A stretch of DNA of 64,000 bases from Gemmatimonadota bacterium (GTDB taxonomy: Bacteria > Latescibacterota > UBA2968 > UBA8231): NCBI GenBank assembly GCA_009840005.1, contig VXOR01000090.1, positions 46,510-110,509 of the forward strand. Reading direction: 5' to 3'. The stretch's first letter is position 1; every line of letters starts with the position of its first letter. The notes under the pieces are model-generated. The model did no database searches, was not told where the DNA came from, and saw only the letters and a list, made by a program, of their open reading frames with translations. Made by a program: the position numbers and the translations under genes. Positions 17,444-25,696 of this stretch are shown here, one piece after another.

Positions 17444-18316
17444 ATGAAGAGCATCAATAAGATATCAATTGCCTTACTGGTATCGGCCCTCATGGTCGGC
17501 TCGGCTTTTGGCCACCAAGGGGAGATGAAGTTCATGTTCCAGTTTCCAGATCACCTGACGCCCGTGCTGGACGGCGATATGTCGGACTGGGACATTGTTT
17601 CCGATGTGTACAAGATCAAAGCCGAAAACATGTTCAACCAATTCGGCGCGCCCATGGATCTGAGCGACTTCAATGCCTCGCTCATCTGGGGCTACAACAT
17701 CAACGACGGCAAGGCCTATTTTTCAGCTTGGGTTGCCGACGACTACATCAACGACACCGAGAAGTGGTCAACGACTACAGATTGGGACCACTCGGGCGGC
17801 ATCTTTCGCGGTTTTGACCAAGGGGATGATTTCGAGACCCGCTGGGCCAGTGCCCAAGCTCAACGCTACGATCTAGCCGGCCCAATTTTCAGCTCTTCCG
17901 GTTATTATACCCGGATTATCGATGGCACCAAAGCCTGGGCGGGCACGTCCCCTTACGTGGAGTGGGCCGGCCAGTTTCTCCGTGGCGATGTCAACACCCA
18001 AGAGCCAGCCGAAATGTTCGGCGAGTACTCCATTGTGCCCTTTGACGACATCCATCCCGACGGTGCCGACCAGAGTGTTCAACACGCTTGGGTCGAAGGC
18101 ACAGTTGTCGGTATAGAGGTCAACTGGGGCGACAAGGATGCCGATCCTGGCTCCTACGACGATGCCTATTGGTCTGGTTTTGGTGGCGTAGGTGCTTCTA
18201 GGGATGCCGATCAGTTCGGCGACTATCTGTTGGCACCCGTCGAAGAGGGGTTGCCCGAGGCTGGGGCTACCGCAGTCGAGGCCAGCACTTGGGGCCAGAT
18301 CAAGTCTTCCTTCTGA
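17444..18316 (+). CDS. Secreted CBM9-like (DOMON-type) protein
   Basis: A 290-residue protein with a clear signal peptide (MKSINKISIALLVSALMVGSAFG). The mature part starts with the carbohydrate-binding module 9 type signature TPVLDGDMSDWDIVSDVYKI and continues as one beta-rich domain with many aromatic and acidic residues (WGYNINDGKAYFSAWVADDY). CBM9-like domains bind sugars or heme; no ligand can be named here. AAAGAGG lies 8 nt upstream of the ATG. A perfect hairpin follows the gene, and the next gene is another surface protein. Confidence 0.8.
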   Translation: MKSINKISIALLVSALMVGSAFGHQGEMKFMFQFPDHLTPVLDGDMSDWDIVSDVYKIKAENMFNQFGAPMDLSDFNASLIWGYNINDGKAYFSAWVADDYINDTEKWSTTTDWDHSGGIFRGFDQGDDFETRWASAQAQRYDLAGPIFSSSGYYTRIIDGTKAWAGTSPYVEWAGQFLRGDVNTQEPAEMFGEYSIVPFDDIHPDGADQSVQHAWVEGTVVGIEVNWGDKDADPGSYDDAYWSGFGGVGASRDADQFGDYLLAPVEEGLPEAGATAVEASTWGQIKSSF

Positions 18317-18364
18317 TAAGGCTGACTTGATGCCTGTACCCATAGACGTCGCAGGATAGTTTCA

Positions 18365-18396
18365 GGCGGGATTTACGGGCGACTGTAAATCCCGCC
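18365..18396 (+). terminator. Hairpin after the CBM9-like gene
   Basis: A perfect 12-bp stem (GGCGGGATTTAC / GTAAATCCCGCC) with an 8-nt loop begins 48 nt after the stop. It is followed by GTTCTCTT, not a full T run, so termination may be partial. Confidence 0.6.
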
Positions 18397-18406
18397 GTTC
18401 TCTTGG

Positions 18407-18454
18407 CTTCGACTTGAGACTTCGGCGAGCTCAGTCGAGTCGCTCAGCCGAAAG
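18407..18454. repeat. CTTCGAC...CTCAGCCGAAAG dispersed repeat
   Basis: Begins CTTCGAC and ends GCTCAGCCGAAAG. It is related to copies at 22115-22146, 28418-28468 and 38632-38655. Confidence 0.6.
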
Positions 18455-18481
18455 TTGGCGACCAAGCAAAGGAGGCACTGG

Positions 18482-20332
18482 GTGAGACAAGTGCTGATTG
18501 TAGTCCTGACCGTGTTGGGGATGGGAGCGGAATATCGGGCCGAGGCGCGCCAATTTTACCAACTAGGGGGCCATGCTGGAAACCCTTGGAGTGAAAGCGG
18601 CACTCTGAGTTTTATCGATGTGGCAAAAGTGCCGGGGGCCATCCGCCCGTTCAGCGCCGCAAGCGGCGAGAACCTGATTGCCTCGATGGGTGAGCGAAAT
18701 GGCGACATCACCAGCTTGGTGAGCATTTACACCCTGCCGGCCAATTGGCTAGAAGAACGCGTGTTGGTAGTGGATGGTGATTCTAGTACGGCTTTTGTGC
18801 ATCCGCCGCGCATCAACTTTTTCCGCGGCCCCGGGTTCTTTTATACCACGCCGATGTTCTTCGACTTGGGGGCGCCCTTTCCCATAGAAGGGGTGCGTTT
18901 TGCAACCCGTGCCGATCATCCGGGGCACAAGATCCGCCAGTTTAGGCTTTCTGTTAACGACGGCAGAGAAGAGAGCAAAAACGAAAAAGGCAATCTCATC
19001 TGGACCTTGGTTCACGAAGAGCAAGACAACTTAAGCCCAGTAGTCGAATTGGCTATCGAACCCCAGATAGCACGCCACGTCTATCTCCATCCCTTGGAAG
19101 TGGGGGAGACTTGGGAAGTGGCCGAGTTCGAGGTGTACGGTCAGGGGTTCGTTCCCCAAGCCTCGTTTCTGTCCGATCCGATTGATCTGGGACGGGCATC
19201 CAGTTTGGGACGCATTTGGTGGAACGGCCAACTCGATCCAGAAGCGAAAATAGTTATCCAGAGCCGCAGCGGCCGCGATGACCAGCCCGAGATCTACTGG
19301 CGCAAGACCGGGGTGGGTGGAGAGGAGGTGCCATTCGGTGCCAATGGTCAGCCCATGAGCCGCAAAAATTATGAAGCCATGCCCCAGAACGTGCGAGGTG
19401 GCATTACCCAGGATCTAGAAAACTGGAGTGTATGGCACACCTATGAGTATGCGGACGGACTCGCCGGCATCCAGATTCGCTCTCCCAGTCCCCGGCAGTA
19501 TGTGCAGTTACACATTGATTTTTTCTCCGCTAGCGTGGCGGGGGGACAGATTGACTCGCTGTTTTTTGAATTTTCCCAACCCCCTGTAGTCTCCGAGGCG
19601 ATTGGCGAAATTTATCCTCCTTTTGTGGAGTCGGCTGAGCCGGTGCGATTCACCTATGCGGTGCGGACTCGATTGGAGGCGGAGCAAGCGGGTTTCAATG
19701 TTTTTGAGGTGCGCACATCCGCCCGTCTGGAGGCCATCCACGAGGTGCGCATCGACCGCGCAGTGGTCGATTTTATCCCGAGTTTCGATCCGGCAGATCC
19801 CCACCAGTTTTCCGTCCAATTTGATCGCATTGACCAAGACCAGACGCTGCTAGAAGTCGATTTCGACGCCCGGGTCTTCAACTACGGAACGGCCTTCAAC
19901 GGTGCCGTGTCGGATGGGGACAGCGACGAAGTGTCCCAGAGCGTGATTCCCGGAGATGCTGTGAGCGAGTTGTTGAGCGATGATTTGAGTGTTCGCACGC
20001 CGCTCAAGGGCAGTCTGCTCAGCGCCGTGCAGGTGGCTCCCAATCCGTTTTCACCCAATGGCGACGGCGTCAACGATCAAGTGCAGTTCTCCTATACGTT
20101 ACTGCGTCTGACCGATGTCGTGCCCCTTGAGACGGAAATCTACACGCTGGCGGGAAACCGAGTGCGTACCTTGGGTGCTGGGGAGGGGGGTAGTGCGCTT
20201 TATCAGACTGCTTGGGACGGACGGGATGACCAAGGCGAATTGGTAGATCCAGGACTATACATTTACCGCGTCGTGGTAGAGGCGGGTAGTGGTCGGGAGG
20301 AGCGACTGGGGGCTATCGCTTTGGTGTACTGA
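18482..20332 (+). CDS. Secreted protein with FlgD-like Ig C-terminus (paralogue 2)
   Basis: About 616 residues from GTG 18482, chosen because AAAGGAGG lies 6 nt upstream and a signal peptide follows (RQVLIVVLTVLGMGAEYRAEA). Architecture parallels paralogue 1: a FYQLGGHAGNPWSESG start, a discoidin-like segment (FFDLGAPFPIEGVRFATR), GFVPQASFLSDPIDLG, IQSRSGRDDQPEIYW, the motif KNYEAMPQNVRGG, then SPRQYVQLHIDF. It ends with the FlgD-like Ig fold (PFSPNGDGVNDQVQFSY...WDGRDDQGELVDPGLYIYRV). Extracytoplasmic and probably surface exposed. The PPIase gene starts 8 nt after its stop, so the two are co-transcribed. Confidence 0.8.
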   Translation: MRQVLIVVLTVLGMGAEYRAEARQFYQLGGHAGNPWSESGTLSFIDVAKVPGAIRPFSAASGENLIASMGERNGDITSLVSIYTLPANWLEERVLVVDGDSSTAFVHPPRINFFRGPGFFYTTPMFFDLGAPFPIEGVRFATRADHPGHKIRQFRLSVNDGREESKNEKGNLIWTLVHEEQDNLSPVVELAIEPQIARHVYLHPLEVGETWEVAEFEVYGQGFVPQASFLSDPIDLGRASSLGRIWWNGQLDPEAKIVIQSRSGRDDQPEIYWRKTGVGGEEVPFGANGQPMSRKNYEAMPQNVRGGITQDLENWSVWHTYEYADGLAGIQIRSPSPRQYVQLHIDFFSASVAGGQIDSLFFEFSQPPVVSEAIGEIYPPFVESAEPVRFTYAVRTRLEAEQAGFNVFEVRTSARLEAIHEVRIDRAVVDFIPSFDPADPHQFSVQFDRIDQDQTLLEVDFDARVFNYGTAFNGAVSDGDSDEVSQSVIPGDAVSELLSDDLSVRTPLKGSLLSAVQVAPNPFSPNGDGVNDQVQFSYTLLRLTDVVPLETEIYTLAGNRVRTLGAGEGGSALYQTAWDGRDDQGELVDPGLYIYRVVVEAGSGREERLGAIALVY

Positions 20333-20340
20333 TAGAAGAT

Positions 20341-22080
20341 ATGAGACATAGGAAACCATGGACTTGGCGAGGATGTGGGCTGGTACTCATGTGGGGTCTT
20401 GCAGCGTGTTCTCCGGGTGCGGAGATCGTCCTCGAGCCCGGTGTGGTGGCGCGTATTGATTCCACGTCCATCTCGGCAGCCGAGATGCGCGATTTTGTCG
20501 TCCAGATGCCCCAGTCTTTGCGCCTACAGGGACAGGGCGACCCAGTGCGGAAGCGCTATCTACGCAGCCTACTGGCCAAGTCCCTGCTCCTACTAGAAGC
20601 CAAAGAGCGGGGATTGGACACCGCTCAGGTGGTCCAGACTAAGGCGATGCAGTACTGGCGTCAGCACTTAGTCGATACCTATCGCCAGATCGCACTGGTG
20701 CCCAACGTGCAGGTTTCAGAGGAGGAAATACGCGACTATTTCGCCGACAGTGGTCTAGACCGCAAGCGCCAGATGGCAGGCATTCTGGTGGAAGAGGACA
20801 GCACTGCACAGCAGATCTATGAGCAACTCGAATCGGGCGGGGATTTTGCCCAACTAGCCGCCGAATATACCATAGACGAGCGGTCGGCTGCTCAGGGAGG
20901 TGTGCTGGGATTTATCGATCTGGAGCAAGCCCGCAGGTTGCAGATTCCAGACGAGCTGTTTCGCAGTCTGCCGAACGGCCAGCTATCTCCGATTCTGCCC
21001 ATGGGCACGCGCTACCAGATCGTGCGTTTCCTCCAAGACCAGCCCGTGCCGTTAGAAGAAAAACGACAGCAAATTCGCAGTATGCTCTACGAACGCAAGC
21101 GACTAGAGCAGGAAAGGGCGGAAATCGCGTCTCTCATCCGCAAGCTGGACGTGCAGCTAGTGCCAGAGGGATTGGAGCTTTTATTGAATAAAGCGGCGCT
21201 CCACACCCGGTTGCGACTCACTCATCTGGCCGACGAGGAGGCGGGCCAGCCCCTCTTTACCTATGAGAGAGGGCAGATCTCTCTGGGCGATTACCTCAAT
21301 GCTCTGTGGGGGGATATGCGGGCTCTGTCCGGCTGGGGGATACAGGACAGTGCCGAGGTGGTTGATGCAGCGAGGGAATTGGTCTTGACACCGGTTTTGT
21401 TGGCCGAGGCGGCGCAGCGGGCCGGGTTGGAGGAGATGGCGGATGGACAACAGCGATGGCAGGAAATACGCACGGAATTCATGATTAAACAGCTCCGCCA
21501 GGAAGAGGTCATTGACCAATCCGAGGCCAGCTTGGAAGAAGCTAGGGATTTTTACGAGGACAATGAGGATTTGTTCAAGGAACCGGCCCAATACATTGTC
21601 GTTGAAGTGCTGGTCGAGACCGAGGTGGAAGCCGTTGGTTTGCTACGCGCCATCGCACAAGGTGCGACCCTCGGAATGCTCGCCCAAAAGCACACCATCC
21701 GCCAAGGTATGCAGGAAGAAGACGGCTTGATGCATCTGGGCGAGTACGAGCGGTTGACTCTGCCGAGGCTCTTCAAGGCAGTAAAAGCGGCCGACCTCGA
21801 CAAAATCACCGGCCCGGTGCACGTTGAAGACGGATACAGCATTTTCAAGGTTCTCAACCGTCAGGGGGGAGAAGTATCTCCCTTTTTTCAAGTCGAAAAA
21901 AAGGCGCGGGCTTTGGTGCGCGGAGAGAAGCGAGAGCAACTTTTTGAGGAATTGATCGATGACTTGCTGGACAAGTACAAAGAGCGGATCGCCGTATCTG
22001 ACAGCGCGTTGGCGGCGGCCCTGCCCGATACGTTCCTACAGCGTCATGCACGGGAAGCCCCGACCAAGGGCGATGGGTAG
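20341..22080 (+). CDS. SurA/PpiC-like peptidyl-prolyl isomerase lipoprotein
   Basis: A 579-residue protein with a lipobox (GLAACSPG), so probably lipid-anchored. A SurA-N-like helical region (about 35-125) precedes a first parvulin/PpiC domain (about 130-230: QMAGILVEEDSTAQQIYEQL...AQGGVLGFIDLEQ). A second, less conserved PpiC-like domain lies at about 415-520 (YIVVEVLVETEVEAVGLL...GYSIFKV). Such proteins fold or escort outer-membrane and secreted proteins in the periplasm. Its position between secreted beta-rich proteins suggests it is their dedicated chaperone, which is inference from context. Confidence 0.85.
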   Translation: MRHRKPWTWRGCGLVLMWGLAACSPGAEIVLEPGVVARIDSTSISAAEMRDFVVQMPQSLRLQGQGDPVRKRYLRSLLAKSLLLLEAKERGLDTAQVVQTKAMQYWRQHLVDTYRQIALVPNVQVSEEEIRDYFADSGLDRKRQMAGILVEEDSTAQQIYEQLESGGDFAQLAAEYTIDERSAAQGGVLGFIDLEQARRLQIPDELFRSLPNGQLSPILPMGTRYQIVRFLQDQPVPLEEKRQQIRSMLYERKRLEQERAEIASLIRKLDVQLVPEGLELLLNKAALHTRLRLTHLADEEAGQPLFTYERGQISLGDYLNALWGDMRALSGWGIQDSAEVVDAARELVLTPVLLAEAAQRAGLEEMADGQQRWQEIRTEFMIKQLRQEEVIDQSEASLEEARDFYEDNEDLFKEPAQYIVVEVLVETEVEAVGLLRAIAQGATLGMLAQKHTIRQGMQEEDGLMHLGEYERLTLPRLFKAVKAADLDKITGPVHVEDGYSIFKVLNRQGGEVSPFFQVEKKARALVRGEKREQLFEELIDDLLDKYKERIAVSDSALAAALPDTFLQRHAREAPTKGDG

Positions 22081-22180
22081 TACCTGATGTTACGCATAGG
22101 CATCGAGGTAATAGATGCTTCGACTCCGCTTCGCTCCGCTCAGCATCCCATACCTAGGAGCCTGTGCGTAACATCAGGTA
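22081..22180. mobile_element. 100-bp MITE-like element with terminal inverted repeats
   Basis: Left end TACCTGATGTTACGCATAGG (22081-22100) and right end (22161-22180) are reverse complements at 19 of 20 positions. The interior contains ATGCTTCGAC...CTCAGCAT, a second nested hairpin (22115-22146). It starts at the base after the PPIase stop. It encodes no protein. It may be a mobile miniature element or a structured intergenic repeat. Confidence 0.55.
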
Positions 22181-22222
22181 GTAAGTAGATACGTGAGCAC
22201 ATCTTATCCGGGACAATAGGTT

Positions 22223-24907
22223 ATGAAACGCCGTTTACCTGTTCAGTATTCGATGATTTTGGCGACAGCCGCGAGGAGATTGACGCTCGGTTTTGTAGCC
22301 CTTTTTCTTCCTATGGCTCTGAACGGAGTATGGGCCCAGTCGAAGGGTTACAGTTTGGGTGCGGATCGGGTGGAGGTGCGGACCCAGGCGCATTGGCAGG
22401 CTTGGGAGTTCCCGAGCGATATGGTGACCATAACGCCGTCTGGCTCGGTGCAGTCCAGATTTATACAAGTCCCGCACAACGCCGTATTGAATGCGGCCGA
22501 CTTCAGCTATCCCATTGACGGCAGCTTGCGAGATCAGTACGCCAATTCGTTCCAGGATGAAAATAACACGCTGCTGGCGCGCGGCGGGATCAAAAGGGCT
22601 GGTTCAAATCCGCAGCTAGCGGAGCGGGCTATTGACGCGGATATAGCTACAGCTTGGGAGCCGGATCCGGCCGATCCCCTGCGGGACTGGGTGTTGGAGA
22701 TTGATCTTGGCCGTCTGGTGTCGGCCACCAAGGTCGTCGTGCGCTTTGCCGAAGAAGGAGATCCGTTTCTGCAATTCAGGGTACATTCGGCAGGGGGACA
22801 AAACCCCTTTGGCACAGCCGATCGCAGCGGTGCCTTGGACTACACCCTAGTGGGCGGCACTACCCAACCCAATCGCGACCAGCGAGTCTTTGAGTTCGAC
22901 CTCGCACCACTGGGCACCCATACCGAAGAGTGGACCGGCCGCATTGTGCAGTACCTGCGCGTCGCGGCCACGGCCACCAATGGCGAGCGGGCGCAACAGC
23001 TCTCTGCCGAGGAGTACCAGGCGTTGACAGCAGAGAACCAAGGCGCGGTGGAATACGTCTGGAAAATCGCCAGCGAAGAGCGTCTAGTAACGGCCGAGCG
23101 CTACGATCAGTTGCCGCTTGAGCAGCAGGGCGGGGTGCGCTATTTCCGCCGCGAACGGCCCCAACTCGCCGAGGTGGAGGTGTGGACTATAGGCGAGAAC
23201 ATTGCCTTGGGAATCGTGGAGCGCGGCGGTAATCTGCACGATGTCAATCCCAATTCTTCGCCCGAGCTTGCCGTTGACGGCAATGTGCGCACCGAGTGGC
23301 AGGGCATGGTTTACTTTCCCACCGGAGAGACCGCTGAGTGGGGCCTGTTGAACGTGAATCTGGGCTCTCACTTCTTGGTCCATGCCGTGCGCATCATTAC
23401 CCGAGTCGGAGGCAGAAACCTGATTGGCTATATATTGCGCGGTTCGGACGGCTCGCTGGCACCCGATGGCAGTTTGATCTGGGAGGAATTGAGTGGTGAG
23501 ACGCGGCAGTTAAACCAGAATACGCGGCTGTTCGAGGATCACTTCGAGCCGCGTCCGATGCGCTTTCTGGAATTTCGCAACCTAGATATTGCCCGCCGCA
23601 CTAGGGCCCATGAAGGGCACCGGATACTGAGTACAGTGACCGAAATCCAAGTTTTTGCCAACGGATTCCTACCAATCCTCGAGATGACTTCCGACCTCAT
23701 TGATCTGGGGAGTTCCAAGACACTGACGACCATCGACTGGGAAGCCGACACTCCCCTGGGCACAGCGGTAGAAGTCCGCACCCGCACGGGAAACGATCTG
23801 CGCGAAGTAAACCGCTATTTCAAAAAAGACGGCACAGAAGTAGCTAATAAAGAAGAGTACGAGAAGCAGCCGTCTTTCTACAGAGGGGATATCCTTACCG
23901 AGTTTCTGCCGGGACCGGGCTGGAGCAACTGGAGTCAAGTCTATGTCAAACCGGGCGAGGTCATACGTTCCCCCAATCCCCGGCGCTATATGATGATCCA
24001 GGCGAGACTGCTCAGTGAAGACGCGGCCGCGGCCGCCAGCCTAGAGTCGATCCAGATCCATTTCACCGCGCCGTTGGTGGATCGCATCGCTGGGGAGATA
24101 GAGCCCAAGCGGGATGTCCCCAGTGGCGAGCTCACGGATTTCGACCTCTTTATCCGTCCCATCTTCGCTGCTCAGAACCCGGGATTCGACCTCATTCGGC
24201 TCATAGCGCCTTCGCGAGCGAATATTAAATTGCGCCAAGTGAGTTTAGGAGACGAAAGCGAGTTTGCAGCAGGCAACGAGGAAACATTTGCCGAGGTGGA
24301 AAAAGGCCGTTTTGAGAATGGGGCAGGGGAGGAACTGGAATGGACTAAGGTGGCAAGTGACACGCTACAACTCGGCTTGCCAAGAATACTGCGGCGAGGC
24401 AGTGCGGATATTGTACGGCTCTCTTTTTCGTCGCGCGTTTTCCTGAGCGGTGCCACTTTTGCAGCCGAAGTTGGGCGCTCGACGCAAGCGGACAACTGGC
24501 AGCGGGTGGATCCAGCGGACCCGGTAGGAGATGAATTAGCCGCTGGTGAGGGGTTGACAGTATTGACGACTGCCCGCCGCGGGCAGATCGGGACAATCGA
24601 GGTAGATCCCGCTATTTTTAGCCCGAATGGCGACGGCATCAACGACACGGCTGTGTTTTCGTTTGCCGTGCTCAAAGTCAATGTAGCTAGGCAAGTAGTG
24701 GTGCATTTATACGACCTAGCAGGCAGGGAAGTGAGGCGTCTTTCTGAGAGGCGCAATATGGCGAATGGGCTGTATCGCCTTGTCTGGGACGGACGCGACG
24801 AAGGGGGAACTTTAGTGTCCCCGGGCCTTTATCTCGCTCGTATCGAGGTAGATGACGACGCGGGGGATGACAATTCGGCTGCTCGCCTAGTTGGGGTGGC
24901 GTATTAA
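22223..24907 (+). CDS. Secreted discoidin-domain protein with FlgD-like Ig C-terminus (paralogue 3)
   Basis: 894 residues with a long signal peptide (hydrophobic core about 20-37, ending GVWAQ). Two F5/8-type C (discoidin-like) segments are visible: about 135-180 (AIDADIATAWEPDP...EIDLGRLVSATKVVVRF) and about 350-400 (SPELAVDGNVRTEWQG...NVNLGSHFLVHAVRI). Three copies of a short Y-x-x-L/P-x4-R/Q-G motif lie near residues 255, 295 and 545. The shared SDLIDLG to RTRTGND to SPNPRRYMM block follows. It ends in an FlgD-like Ig fold (IFSPNGDGINDTAVFSF...WDGRDEGGTLVSPGLYLARI). It is closely related to the truncated gene at 61198-64000. Probably surface exposed and adhesive or scaffolding. Confidence 0.8.
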   Translation: MKRRLPVQYSMILATAARRLTLGFVALFLPMALNGVWAQSKGYSLGADRVEVRTQAHWQAWEFPSDMVTITPSGSVQSRFIQVPHNAVLNAADFSYPIDGSLRDQYANSFQDENNTLLARGGIKRAGSNPQLAERAIDADIATAWEPDPADPLRDWVLEIDLGRLVSATKVVVRFAEEGDPFLQFRVHSAGGQNPFGTADRSGALDYTLVGGTTQPNRDQRVFEFDLAPLGTHTEEWTGRIVQYLRVAATATNGERAQQLSAEEYQALTAENQGAVEYVWKIASEERLVTAERYDQLPLEQQGGVRYFRRERPQLAEVEVWTIGENIALGIVERGGNLHDVNPNSSPELAVDGNVRTEWQGMVYFPTGETAEWGLLNVNLGSHFLVHAVRIITRVGGRNLIGYILRGSDGSLAPDGSLIWEELSGETRQLNQNTRLFEDHFEPRPMRFLEFRNLDIARRTRAHEGHRILSTVTEIQVFANGFLPILEMTSDLIDLGSSKTLTTIDWEADTPLGTAVEVRTRTGNDLREVNRYFKKDGTEVANKEEYEKQPSFYRGDILTEFLPGPGWSNWSQVYVKPGEVIRSPNPRRYMMIQARLLSEDAAAAASLESIQIHFTAPLVDRIAGEIEPKRDVPSGELTDFDLFIRPIFAAQNPGFDLIRLIAPSRANIKLRQVSLGDESEFAAGNEETFAEVEKGRFENGAGEELEWTKVASDTLQLGLPRILRRGSADIVRLSFSSRVFLSGATFAAEVGRSTQADNWQRVDPADPVGDELAAGEGLTVLTTARRGQIGTIEVDPAIFSPNGDGINDTAVFSFAVLKVNVARQVVVHLYDLAGREVRRLSERRNMANGLYRLVWDGRDEGGTLVSPGLYLARIEVDDDAGDDNSAARLVGVAY

Positions 24908-24935
24908 TTGGAATGTGGCTACGAGCGCGGGATGA

Positions 24936-25523
24936 ATGAACGCCTTGTCTAATTACTACGAACATGGGCCGCTGGTTCTGTTGCAGCGTCCGGTGGCCCT
25001 CATCGGTTTCCTCGGCGTTGACCAACACGGCTTGGGCCGCGACTTGGCCGCGTTGAGCGGCCTGCCCCTCAGCGAAGTGGATCGCTGGATCGAACACGAG
25101 GCCGGCCAGTCCTTGATTGCCCTCGTGCAGACGCAGGGCATAGAGGCGCTGCGCCAATTAGAGGACCGCTTTCTCGCCCAAGCACTGGCCGCTCGTCCGC
25201 CCGGAATCGTCGTCTTGGGCGATGGGGCGCTGATCAAAGAGGTCAACCTGCGGCAGGTGTTGGCCAAAGCGACGTTGGTGTACCTCAAATTGTCGCTGGC
25301 AAGCACTTATTGGAAGCTGCGGCACCAAACTGTAGGGTCACATCCGCTGCTGCTGCAACCGCCCGAAAGTACAGAGGAACTCCGGCCGTTGTTGGCCGAG
25401 CGCCAAGGCGGCTTTGACCAAGCCCACGTGACGTTGGACATGGACGAGATGACGCCAGAGGCGGCATTGCGCCACCTGTTGGAGAAGCTGCCCCAATGGG
25501 GGACAGCGCGGCCCTTAGTTTAG
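24936..25523 (+). CDS. Shikimate-kinase-like protein lacking the P-loop
   Basis: The 195-residue protein follows shikimate kinase layout: VALIGFLGVDQHGLGRDLAALSGLPLSEVDRWIE, then GQSLIALVQTQGIEALRQLEDRFL and IVVLGDGALI. The Walker A lysine and serine/threonine (GxxGxGKS) are replaced by GFLGVDQHG, the FR of the substrate site by LR, and the GGG by GDG. It is therefore unlikely to phosphorylate shikimate in the usual way; a regulatory or structural role is possible. No other shikimate-pathway gene is nearby. The stop codon adjoins a heptamer hairpin. Confidence 0.7.
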   Translation: MNALSNYYEHGPLVLLQRPVALIGFLGVDQHGLGRDLAALSGLPLSEVDRWIEHEAGQSLIALVQTQGIEALRQLEDRFLAQALAARPPGIVVLGDGALIKEVNLRQVLAKATLVYLKLSLASTYWKLRHQTVGSHPLLLQPPESTEELRPLLAERQGGFDQAHVTLDMDEMTPEAALRHLLEKLPQWGTARPLV

Positions 25524-25611
25524 TGGCTAGTGGTCAGTGGTCCGTCCCTGCCGCCCTAGGGGAGGGGCTGACTACCGACCACTGACCACTGACCACTGAC
25601 CACTGACCACT
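25522..25611. repeat. Heptamer hairpin: AGTGGTC array facing five GACCACT units
   Basis: Three AGTGGYY-type heptamers (25522-25542) face five exact tandem GACCACT copies (25577-25611) across a 34-nt spacer, forming a potential hairpin. It starts inside the stop codon of the shikimate-kinase-like gene. Same family as 11940-12028. Confidence 0.75.
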
Positions 25612-25696
25612 GCTTCTTAGGTTTGCTCTACCCGGCCTCCGGCGATACTTTTTTGATCGCAATGGCCCTTGTTCCCATCATCTCAGGAGACTTGTC

